A stretch of 64,000 bases of DNA from Adiantum capillus-veneris (taxonomy: Eukaryota; Streptophyta; Polypodiopsida; Polypodiales; Pteridaceae): NCBI GenBank assembly GCA_014529385.2, contig CM043948.1, forward strand, positions 78,867,291-78,931,290. The letters are read 5' to 3'. The notes beneath the pieces were generated by a model. It had not been told where the DNA came from. It did not search any database and saw only the letters and a list, made by a program, of their open reading frames with translations. The translations under genes were made by a program, and so were the position numbers. Shown here piece by piece: positions 48,767 to 58,620 of the stretch. How positions within the stretch are numbered: position 1 is the first letter of the stretch; the number at the start of each line of letters is the position of its first letter.

Positions 48767-49769
48767 GCGGCTTTGTTGAATCTTCCTCCTCACTTTCCTC
48801 AAACTCTGAAGACACTTTATCTTTAGACTCTTGCGACTTTCCTTCGTCATCTATCTCCGTTTTCTCTTCATCACTAGAACTTTTATTGGTGGCCTTTGCT
48901 GAGCGCGATGATGTAGTGCCAGGTGTTGTCCTTACAGAGTGTGCAACCAGCTTATCTTTTTGGATCAAGGCCGTTTGTGAGCTGGCTGCTGGAAAATCCT
49001 CGATCTTTCCCAAAGCCTAGTATGCTATTCTGGTTAGCATCGGCCCTGCACTCATGTAGGTTTTGTTTTGTGCCGAGCTTTTCAAATTTGCTTCAATCAG
49101 ATTATCCAGAATATAAGATCCGTAGTCATAGCGAATGGATGTATTTTCTGCTATCGCTAGAGCCATGACTACGACAATGTGCAGGATTGGCTCTGTGTAG
49201 CGAGGAGGCTTTTGAACTCTGAAAAGTTGAGATATCAATCTCATCGGCAATTCCAGCTCTCCGTAGATCATGTCGGTGTATTTGTATTTGTTCCCCTTCG
49301 CTTTGACGAATGCCTTCTTATTGTCTAGTGACTTTGTCTTTGCTAACAAATCATGTTGTCCTGGGAGGAAATGCAAGGCTTCATTGATGATCTCCTTCGT
49401 GATCTTTACTTTTACCTTTGACCCATCTTTGTCTGTGAGCATTGCCTGCCCATCATATTGTATTGAGCTCATGAGTTCATGGGCCCTCATGTAATCTGTT
49501 CCCCATGGCTGTAATCTGAAAAATTGTTCCAAGTGTATTGCCCGCATAGCCTCTATTACTTCCGGCTTTTGGTGGAGAGTCCATATCTCCCGTGGCATGA
49601 TAGTTGTCTTTACCAAGTCGCCATCAGTATCCTTAAACTTCGAGATGAAGATGTGGGCAAGGATTTGAGCCAGTATTTCATCCGAGATGTGAGCCTTCTC
49701 ATTTGTGGCAAGCTCCTCCACTTCATATGGTGCTGTTGTCCACTGCCTGTCTTTCTTTGGGCGAGGCAT
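48767..49769 (-). pseudogene. Retroelement ORF, Transposase_32-like, interrupted by TR-A
   Basis: The frame starts MPRPKKDRQWTTAPYEVEEL at 49769 and runs 250 residues to a stop at 49017. The same coding sense continues (ALGKIEDFPAASSQTALIQK, then a Ser/Glu/Asp-rich tail, SSEFEESEEEDSTKP) until the TR-A LTR cuts it. Motifs such as VKVKITKEIINEALHFLPG and the helical ELPMRLISQLFRVQKPPRYT resemble the plant transposon protein domain found as an accessory ORF in plant LTR elements. No catalytic residues are recognised. It lies on the 3' side of the gypsy-D LTR. Confidence 0.4.
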
Positions 49770-49789
49770 TCTGTGTCAGGAGAATCATA

Positions 49790-52016
49790 AGCTGTCAAGA
49801 TTTTCTTTTTGCAATCAATCCCATTTAGACTTTTTAGTAAAAACAGTTCAAAAATTAAAACTGATCATAACTTGAACAAATTTCATCCATTCTTGTCCAT
49901 ATTTCACCAGTGGGACTAGGAAGGCTAGAGCTATGACTGATAAAAATTTGAGCCAGCTTTGGATCTGAGGTACACCGATCGCGATCGTAGTACAGAGGCC
50001 ACATTTGGATTTGATCATATGAGTGGGTTGCTGATAGTTGGAGGGTCATTTTGGTCCACTCTGTGTGTCTTTTGGACCACTTTTGAGTTTACAGGTCCCA
50101 TTTCTGGGTTACAAGGGAGTTTTGGACTAGACTCTGATTTTTTATGAGTTATTGATGTCCAATTGGCTTGAAACTTGGATGGTGACTTGAACAAGATGTG
50201 TACAAGGGATCTGATAGGTTTTGGTCAAATTCTGGGTTTGAGGTCACCGATCGCGATCGTAGTACAGAGGCCAAATTTGGGGGAAACTAGATGGTCATGA
50301 TCTCCTACGGTTGCCTAGCCCATTGATGATTTATTTTCAAGTTTGGACTTAAAATGAACAATTTAGAGCAACTTTTCACTATTTGACCATATTTTACTAA
50401 GTCTAACCATATTTGGTTTTCATGATGAATTTTGGTTGGTTCCTAGAGTTAATTGAAGTTAGTTCTGGAGCTACCACTACTCCCATGATGTTCTGCGACT
50501 ATCAGCCTACTCCATTGTCTGATGTTGACCTTATCAGGCACTTTATACCCTGTCTTAGGAGGTTTTCCAGATTTGTGCATTTTTCAGGCATTTCTTGGAT
50601 ATCCATGTGATGTTTCAGCATCCTTAAGTAATCCTCTACTCCAGTTCTAGCTTTGTGTGATCATTCCAGACTAAAATTACCAGATCTGTACTTGTAGGAG
50701 ATATTGAGATCCATCTGAGGTTTTCTGCAACTGTCCTGACCCTTAGTCGGACAAGTGTTCCTTCCAAACCATCCATCATCATTTTTAACCAGATTTGGGT
50801 AGTTGTAGGTCAAATTTTCCCTTTTTGGTTGTGTTTGACAAATTGGGCCCATTCTATGAGCAAAATTTGTGCATTTTCCTTGAAAATTCAAGAGGGTGTA
50901 TTTTTAACTGAGTTCCAAGAATGGGCCAACTCAAAAGTTGCAAAACCTACAAGTGGGGGCATCGATCGCGATCGTACCATGGAGGCCAAATTTGGTTTTG
51001 ACACCAGCGGGTTGTAGGCGAGGTTGACGGGAGGTGTTTTACAAAATCTGTCCCAGTTTTTTTCAGGGAGGTACACCGATCGCGATCGGTGTACCATCAC
51101 CAAATTTGGTTTTGACCACATGGCTTTGTTTCTGACCTTGTGGGGAGCACATGTCTGTGACTGAAAAAAGTTCTGTATGGAAGCCTCTAAGGACCCTCGA
51201 CCTCTTTGACCCAATCCGACTTTGATTCGATCCTTTCGCCCGTTTGTGCAAAGATTCGCGCTTGCATGCATAATAGACTTGATCTTTACTTAATAGGGAA
51301 CATACTTGTGAAATATGGTGTGAAATGCTAGCTCCAACCGTCCGTACGGGGCAGAAACGTGGAAGCTCTCTCTAGGTCAAAAAAGCTCTCTCCTTCTCTC
51401 TCAAAAGGTGACAATGAGCTAGAATTTGGCCTACTTGATCTATATCTTCTCAAGATTTTCATAACACAGGGTTGATTTTTCTCACCATTGATCTTGATTT
51501 AATTTGCATACCACTTGTGGGTCGAACTGTTCATCATTCCGGCGTCGTATGATAGTTTGATGCGATTTTGACGAAATGTAGTCATGATCATTGAGGCCGA
51601 AATTTGACATCTTCAGATTAGATTCATATCTTCCATGCTTGATAATTTTATCATGATACTTCGGCATTTGCTTCCAGAACTTGATTCCGACACTTGTGAT
51701 CGAGATTTTTTTTGAATTTTAGATGTTTTATTAACTAAAATCAAACACAATAAAATGAAAATACTTATTAACTAGCAAAAATTTAGCCAAAATTATTATA
51801 CTCACCCCTAAGCATATATTTTCTCTAGAAGCATCCCAATGCTCCGGATTTGTCATTACAACTCATTATTATGCTAGTCAGATGATACAAAAAAGAAACT
51901 GCTAAAAATGCTAGGTTTTGATCGAATTTGTTCAAAACTGAACTCTAAATAATGAAAAACACACACACATTATGTAAATATATACACATTGGACCTTTTA
52001 ATGGCCCTGACTGTTA
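49790..52016 (-). repeat. Gypsy-D LTR with palindrome family C
   Basis: A non-coding stretch of about 2.2 kb next to the polypurine tract at 52017-52031. It holds four CGATCGCGATCG palindromes (cores at 49976-49987, 50248-50259, 50963-50974 and 51077-51088). All but one are followed about 10 bases later by CCAAATTTGG, itself a 10 bp palindrome; the first has CCACATTTGG. Bases 51360-51440 resemble 690-800 in the gypsy-1 terminal region. The left edge is set only by the start of the next frame. Confidence 0.55.
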
Positions 52017-52031
52017 CTCCCCCCTTCCTTG
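52017..52031 (-). promoter_or_regulatory. Polypurine tract of gypsy-D
   Basis: The minus strand reads CAAGGAAGGGGGGAG between the end of the post-integrase frame and the LTR. The core is identical to the tract of element Z (34193-34207). Confidence 0.65.
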
Positions 52032-52085
52032 TCCAAGTTGTCCCGGATGAAGGGTGGTGTATGTGCATGGGTTTTGAACTCTGTA

Positions 52086-53250
52086 TCAATGCATGGCCGT
52101 GTCATGTGGCCCTATTCTGATGTTTGAGACAATGCGTTGGGTAACAATATGTTGTGCATGATGTGGGAACTGAACGTAGTGTTCAGTGGCTTTTGATGGC
52201 GAGGGTAGCTGTTTAAGGAACATGAGAGCTTGGAGTTGAATTGCTCTTTCCTTGATTGTGGGTGTTGTGTCGGCAACTATTTTTGGAACCCATTTATATA
52301 TGGTTTGCTGCATTGTTACCGATTCAGCTCTAGTTTTCACCGGTTTCCAGTGCCATTTGGAAGATTCAGGCTTCTTGTTTTGAGTTCTGGTGTTCCTTTC
52401 GAGCTCTGGCATTTTAGCGTTATCCATTTTTGGTTGCCATTTCCACTTGGAAGTAGCTTCGGAAGGTTTTGGAGATGATGTTGCTTCCGTCAGGAGTTTG
52501 CCCTTAGGTAGCCATATCTTGCTCGGTTTGTTGGTCAGCAATGATTTCCTCATCCAGACCTTCTGAATAACCTTTGGGGTTGTTTTTGGATGAATAGCTG
52601 GTTACTTATTGTCGATGGGGATACTTGGCCACGAGTGATTTGTTTTTGCGAATGGAGTCATGTACACGTTAGAGTCGTGTGTGTACCTTAACGCATGTTC
52701 TGACCATTCAGTGACTGCATTGTACGTTCTCATCCATGGAACTCCTAAACATATTGATTCTCTGATTTCTCCGTCTTCCATTACGAAAAATTGATGAGGG
52801 AAACTATTTCCATCAAGATTGATTGGTAAGTTTAATATCCCCATCGTTGGCATTGTTGCACCGTTTGCCGCTTGTAGATCACGTGTGGATTGCACGAGGG
52901 GTTCATCTGTAATCATCCTGTAAGTGGAGAAGTTGACCGCATTCACTCTTGCACCTGTGTCAATTAATGCTCGCTGATACCTGCCATGCGGGAGTTTGAC
53001 ATTGATTCGAACATCAATTCCTGTTTCCCATTGCTCATCAGTTTGAATGATAGATAAATGAATTTGAGCCGTGTCCGCTGGTGTAGGAATTAGTTGTTGT
53101 TGTAATGCTTGTTTTCTTTTTAAAATCTTGACTTTGGCCTCCTCCTGCGCTTGAGCTTTTGTTTCTTTTGCTTTGTTCTTGCGCTCCTTCGCAACGTGTA
53201 TTTTGGCGAGCATTTCTGTGGTTAGTGGCAAGTTGTATTTCTTTAGTCAA
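52086..53250 (-). pseudogene. Gypsy-D post-integrase polyprotein: retropepsin-like domain and W-x-P-K tail
   Basis: The fragment starts inside the integrase C-terminus (LKKYNLPLT at 53231-53250). It continues through a K/E/Q-rich linker (MLAKIHVAKERKNKAKETK) into a retropepsin-like domain: ALIDTGARVNAVNFSTYRMI (DTGA, intact active-site form), MPTMGILNLPINLDGN, FPHQFFVMEDGEI, and ICLGVPWMRTYNAV (the ILGxPW-like second motif). A TAA at 52602 interrupts. The same frame then runs on (52086-52553) with IWLPKGK, WKWQPKM, WHWKPVK and YKWVPKI about 20-30 residues apart. The rest of pol is missing. DTGA and LGVPW look competent, so the domain may once have been an active protease. Confidence 0.65.
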
Positions 53251-54639
53251 AGCTCATGTCATTTGGACATATAGACTGAGAGTTAAGGGGATGTTACTCT
53301 TTCAGAGAAATATTTTCCCAAAAGTGGTGATTCTGAGCAATTTTGACATCCAAAATTTGCTGTGATCACATATTCTTGTTGTATGCATCAAGAAGCACCT
53401 TGGGTAGAAACAGAAGTCCATTCAGACAAAAAAGGCATCCTACGCGTAGGATGGCTACAGGGTGATCTGGTGGAAATTTTGAAATTCTGAGTTGACCAGT
53501 GTGTTAAGAAGGTAGGTTTTACCCTATTTTCACCTCGAAAGTGGAAATTTGATCATATCTTGACATGATAAGGCCAGATAGATTGCAATTGCCAGACATC
53601 CTACCCAATTTGTGCCAAAGCATTATTTTGAGACCAAAACCATAATATGGCTGCATGAACATGTCTTGAATGATATATTGAGTGACTGTAAGGGGTTTCA
53701 CCTCATTTGGGTGAGAAAATTGGGTTCAAAGAAGACTTTAGCACTTTTGACTGAAAAAAAGGCAAGAACAACTAAAATTTGGGACTTTTGAAATCCAAAC
53801 CAAAATCTAAGCATACCACTGGGTTACTGACATCAAGGGAAAGCTGTGGGACAAGTTTGGGGTCAAACAGGCCAAAAAGACATCCTATGCGTAGGATGTC
53901 TTTTGTGTGATTTTGGACTCTAAACAAAATTCTGAGCATACCACAATGATCAGCACCTTAAGGAGAGTCTGTGGTTCAAATTTGGGTTCATTTTGAGCAA
54001 AAAGACATCCTACGCGTAGGATGTCTACTGCATGATTCTGAGACCAAAAGTCTCTTGTGGACATAACATGTTGTCATATAGCCTTAGATAAGCCTCCTAG
54101 GCAAATTTGGTCCAATTTGGAGTTGATTTGACTTGGTAATTCATCAGAACAGACATCAGGCTTTTGGAACAAATTCTTGATCATTTGACCAACCTATAGG
54201 TGTCAGAATCAAAAAGTAAAAATAGCTGTTGTGAGTTTAGTACATCAAGGAGAAGCTACAGTGCAAGTTTGAGCTGAAACAGAGCAAAAAGACATCCTAC
54301 ACGTAGGATGTCTCCAGGGTCATAAAGTGGTCAAAATTCTAATGTATCCATATAGGGAGGTTCTAAGTGTCTCAAGGTTTCAGATATTTTTTCAAAAGTG
54401 AATTTGGACCTTGTTTGGCCTATTTACCAAGCAAATACAAGAATTGTCAGACATCCTACTCTTGGTATCCAAATTCAATTTTGAGTATACCATTAGGTTG
54501 CTGAGCACTAGGAGAATCTTGGGATCGAGTTTGGACAAAATCTAAGCAGTTAGACATCCTACGTGTAGGATGTCTCCAACTTGATTTAGGACTCCAAACC
54601 AACCTATGAGCACACCACTGTGATTAGCACATCAAGGAG
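53251..54639. repeat. Palindrome family B array
   Basis: No gene over 1.4 kb. Palindromes with core CATCCTACGCGTAGGATG or close variants lie at 53436-53453 (18 bp perfect), 53875-53904 (13 bp arms around TGCG), 54003-54026 (24 bp perfect), 54290-54313 and 54552-54575 (one central mismatch pair each). Half sites are at 53593-53604 and 54448-54459. Units share GAGCATACCAC, ATCAAGGAGAA, ACAAGTTTGG and GCAAAAAGACATCC. On the minus strand they have the same orientation relative to gypsy-D as the two copies at 31.6-31.8 kb have to element Z. Confidence 0.85.
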
Positions 54640-55031
54640 GGGCACCACCTAGTTGTAGATGCGAACTAGGACGCACGTGATATCTCCTTGTACTCAAACG
54701 CACAAAGGGAGGGGAACGCAAGATAGCCACACACACCAAACACAAACATTCACCCTGCCAGAGAGAGGTAAAGAGCACAAATCAACTTGAGCAACTCAGT
54801 CTTAGCCTTAAAGACTAGATACACAGAAAGCTTGATGAGAAATAGAGAGACAACACAAAACTTGACCTTGTTGCCAATACACAAACTGTCTTAGGGTCAC
54901 GGGAGCCCTCTCACCAAGCACCCTCTTACAATTCCCCTTTTAGGCAAACAATTCAATAAGCCCTCAAACCACTAAGCATGAAATGGCACAACAAACTTCA
55001 AGGAAAATATACCTTCAACCACCTGATGAGG
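54640..55031. repeat. Leader-like repeat, copy of 46301-46694
   Basis: It starts GCACCACCTAGTTGTAGATG and ends CTTCAACCACCTGATGA, matching 46301-46694 nearly throughout in direct orientation. It forms the right border of the insertion block inside copia. It contains no gene. Confidence 0.8.
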
Positions 55032-55783
55032 ACCTGGTGTAAGGAAAGTACAAGAAGATGCTAGAGGGAAAAGGAGTGACCCAGGACCGCGCAGATCTAA
55101 TAGAGTCAGAAATCCAGCTCAGAAATTGACTTATGATGGGTATCTAGCGTATCACCAAGCCTACATGGCTAAGGTGATATAGAATGTGGAGCCCATATGT
55201 TTTGAGGATGCAGTTGGAAATGTGCATTGGGATGATGCAATGAATGAAGAGATGGCTGCATTGGAAGTAAACGACACATGGGAGTTGGTGCCATTGCCAA
55301 GTGGCAAGAAAGCTATTGGCTGTAAATGGATGTATAAAACCAAGCATAAGGCTGATGGTAACATTGAGCGTCGCAAGGCAAGGCTAGTCGCAAAGGGTTA
55401 TGCGCAAATGTATGGAATAGACTATGAGGAGACCTTTGCTCTAGTGGCAAAGATGACGACTGTGAGAGATGTCATAGCAGTGGCTGCATCTAGAGGATGG
55501 ATTATGCATCAAATGGATGTAAAGAAATCCTTCTTGAATGGTGAGTTGCAAGAGGAAGTGTATATGGATCAGCCACCTGGTTATGTCGATCCAGGTTACC
55601 CAGATTATGTATGCAGACTTCTCAAAGATTTGTATGGTTTGAAGCAGGGCTCTAGAGCATGGTATGAGAGGATTGCCAAGTATCTTGTCAGTATTGGGTT
55701 TAGGAGAGCTCATGCTGATCATTCACTCTATGTCGTGAGAGTGATGTGGGGATTGTGGTCATTACTATATATGTAGACGACCT
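55032..55783 (+). pseudogene. Copia reverse transcriptase, N-terminal part
   Basis: The frame 55186-55776 is a copia RT: MNEEMAALEVNDTWELVPLP, KAIGCKWMYKTKHKADGNIE, KARLVAKGYAQMYGIDYEET, MDVKKSFLNGELQEEVYMDQ, and LYGLKQGSRAWYERI. Upstream coding (RRSNRVRNPAQKLTYDGYLA) with one TAG connects to about 55032. After SLYVVR a small frameshift leads to IYVDD, the catalytic box, at about 55772-55783. There a solo LTR splits the gene. Confidence 0.88.
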
Positions 55784-56105
55784 TGTTGAGATGTCGAGCT
55801 CTACACCTTGAGCTGGCATCCACTACGGGTCTTGGCCGCTTACGGCATTTACTCACTGGCGCGTTAGGTGACCGACATGGAGGATCTCTGCCAATGATTC
55901 TACAGCTGGACTACACATATAGTGCCAACCTAGTACGCTTCTAGCGAGTTCACACTTAGTGACCGCATGTACATATGTGATACTTTTCATCTTTAGCACT
56001 TAGTCATTTTGTACTCTCTTTTCTGAGAAGAAGAAGAAGAAGCTTTCCATCTCTGTGTGCTTTGTGCTTGTCTTGTGTAGCTCTCTTGCATCCTCATTAT
56101 TTACA
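55784..56105 (+). mobile_element. Solo copia LTR inside the copia RT
   Basis: The 322 bp from TGTTGAGATG to TTATTTACA match the copia 3' LTR (57059-57379). It is flanked by GACCT on both sides (55779-55783 and 56106-56110). That 5 bp target duplication lies inside the codons of YVDDL, and excising the LTR plus one GACCT restores YVDDLIIVGDN. No internal part remains, so it was reduced by LTR-LTR recombination. Confidence 0.95.
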
Positions 56106-56930
56106 GACCTTATTATTGTGGGTGACAATGCTATGGAGATTGACCATGTGAAGGGTCTTCTCAAACAGGAGTTTGAAATGAAAGATTTGGGCGAGTTGCG
56201 CTACTTTCTTGGCATTGAGGTGATCGGGACTCCATAGGGTGTATGGCTGTTCACAGAGACAATATGCTTTGGAAATGTTGTCAAAGTATGGTATGGCTGA
56301 TTGTAAGACAATTTCTATTCCCTTGGATGTGAATGCAAAGCTGAGTGCAGAGAAGGGTGATGTTATTGAGGATGTCAAGATGTACAAGAAGATTGTGGGT
56401 AGTCTAATCTACTTGACTATCACGAGGCCAGACTTGAGCTACACAGTAGGCTTGGAGAGTCAGTTCATGCAGCTTCCAAGGAAGCCACATTTGGATGGAG
56501 TACGACGCACACTTCGGTATGTGCAAGGGACTCTTGACTATGCAGCAGATGCGCCATTAGCATTGTATGGGTATACAAATACAGATTGGGCAGGTAGCAT
56601 TGTTGATAGGAGATCTATGAGTGGCTTCATGTTCTCTTTTGGGAGTGCTGTTGTTACTTGGAGCAGCAAAAAGCAGCCTACGGTTGCTTTATCGAGCATA
56701 GAGGCCGAGTACAGAGGTGCAGCAGTTGCGGCGTGCGAGGTAGCTTGGCTACGCACATTACGTGAGGACTTGGGAGTGGAGGTGGACCAGTAGATTGTCA
56801 TCCATTGTGACAACCTCAGCAGCATGCAGTTGGCTAGGAACCCAGTGTTCCATGCTAGGACCAAGCACATAGAGGTCCATCACCACTACGTTCGAGAGCG
56901 AGTGTTGGCAGGCGAGTGTTGGTAGGCGGC
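56106..56930 (+). pseudogene. Copia RT C-terminal part and RNase H
   Basis: The RT thumb continues with LIIVGDNAMEIDHVKGLL and MKDLGELRYFLGIEV. A stop at 56236 follows. The frame 56239-56793 then has DVKMYKKIVGSLIYLTITRP, RRTLRYVQGTLDYA, and the RNase H motifs GYTNTDWAGSIVDRRSMSGF, VTWSSKKQPTVALSSIEAEY, and after a stop [20 protein letters not shown] with [15 protein letters not shown]. The first catalytic Asp is in TDWAG. The gene ends shortly before the polypurine tract. Confidence 0.88.
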
Positions 56931-57049
56931 ATCGACTTGGTCTACGTCAGCACAGAGGAGCAGATAGAGGATATCTTTACCAAGGCCCTCGAAGCTGAGA
57001 AGCTTCGACGTTTCCGGAATATGCTTGGACTCTACGACATGCAGAGCTC

Positions 57050-57058
57050 GAGGGGGAG
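57050..57058 (+). promoter_or_regulatory. Copia polypurine tract
   Basis: GAGGGGGAG directly precedes the 3' LTR start TGTTGAGATG. This is the classical arrangement in plant copia elements. Confidence 0.88.
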
Positions 57059-57379
57059 TGTTGAGATGTCGAGCTCTACAGCTTGAGCTGGCATCCACTA
57101 CGGGTCTTGGCCGCTTACGACATTTACTCACTGGCACGTTAGGTGACCGACATGGAGGATCCCTGCCAGTGATTCTACAGCTGGACTACACTTATAGTGC
57201 CAGCCTAGTATGCTTCTAGCGAGTTCACACTTAGTGACCGCATGTACATATGTGCTACTTTTCAGTTTTAGCACTTAGTCATTTTGTACTCTCTTTTCTG
57301 TGTGAACAAGAAGAAGCTTTCCATCTCTGTGTGTTTTGTGCTTGTCTTGTGTAGCTCTCTTGCATCCTCTTTCTTTACA
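57059..57379 (+). repeat. Copia 3' LTR
   Basis: A 321 bp LTR from TGTTGAGATG to CTTTACA. It is the second LTR of the element starting at 38461. The sequence immediately to its right is the minus-strand coding of gypsy-B, which resumes at 38446 on the left side of the copia. Confidence 0.92.
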
Positions 57380-58330
57380 TGCTTCACCCTAGCTGATCCT
57401 TCAAATCTTTTATTGTGAATCTTTTCACCCAACTCTCTTGCTTCCTTTGCCTCTATTTGTAAGGGTTCCTTTGGATTAGGATTTGACTTTTGATCCACCC
57501 TTTGCACCAACTCTGATCCTTATATTATTTGCCCAGGTAATAAGTCAGAATCTACCTGTTCTTCCTCTTCATCCTTCTGCTGCAAGATACCTTCAACATC
57601 AACTTCAAATACTGGTATAATGGTTGGATTTTCTTTTAAAAATGCTTCTTCTTCATCATCCTCCACTTCTTCTGCCAAGTTAATTGTTTGAGCATACAAT
57701 GGTCTTTCCTTAAAAGAAATATTCTTTCTTCCAAGCATAGGAATTGCAATTTCCTACTTCCCTTTCTTTATGAAAACTTCATTCTCACCCCAATCCTGCT
57801 TGACTTTACCCAATCTGAACCACGGCCTCCCTAATAACATATCATAGGAGGTATCACCTCTCTCCATCTCCAACACAACAAAATTCACCTGAAACTAAAT
57901 TCTTGCAATATAAATAGATTGCTATCTCAATATTCTTGATGGTTGAACTCTCCTCTGATCTGCCATCTTCACCTGAAATGGTGCTAGGTGCAATTCTCCC
58001 AACTTTATTTTATAATACACAGACTCAGCCAGAACGTTGAGTCCAGATTTCCCATCCAGTAATACTTCATCAAACAAAGTGCTGTGAAACACCACCTTTA
58101 TAACAGGGAGGAACTACAAAGTCGACATCTACTGGATCAACTTTGTTCATTACTGGCTCAAGTATGCTATTTTTCTAAATTGGATACTCCCTTGATAGAA
58201 ATCTATTCAACAGTTTGTCTCTGAAGGCTGGAACCATACTCAAGTATGCTATTTGTCTAAATTGGATACTCCCTTGATAGCAATCTATTCAACAATTTTT
58301 CTTTGAAGGCTGGAACCATACATAATAACT
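57380..58330 (-). pseudogene. Gypsy-B linker and protease
   Basis: On the minus strand, near 58031-58072, the frame gives EVLLDGKSGLNVL, a retropepsin-like active site (LDGGSG-type, with Gly to Lys). Near 57800-57855 it gives YDMLLGRPWFRLGKVKQDWG, the second motif. A linker follows (57520-57738, acidic VDVEGILQQKDEEEEQVDS; 57268-57510, basic, partly over the LTR). The coding stops at the copia LTR and continues 19 kb away into RT. Confidence 0.7.
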
Positions 58331-58620
58331 GATCCAAGGACATCTACAATGGAGAGTTTATTAATGCTTCAAACTAGTCCTTGTCATATTTTTTAATCAA
58401 GGGTCTCTCATAGTACTGTTGCAATTGATCCCCCTGAACATTTGAAGTACTATCATTCACATTCTTATTCTTTTGGTCCTTTTGCACCTGTTTTTGAACC
58501 TGGTCTCTGATTCCTTTTTGTTCCTTCCAATCAATAGGACCTTTAGCCTTAGACCTTGTAAGAACCCTTACATCTATCTCTTGGTTCTCCCCACATTAAA
58601 TACAATCACAAGCGCATTCA

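Noticed and set aside
53436-54575. CRISPR-like spaced repeats
   Set aside because: The repeats are palindromes inside diverged tandem units with irregular 108-290 bp spacing, in a plant retroelement context, with no cas genes.
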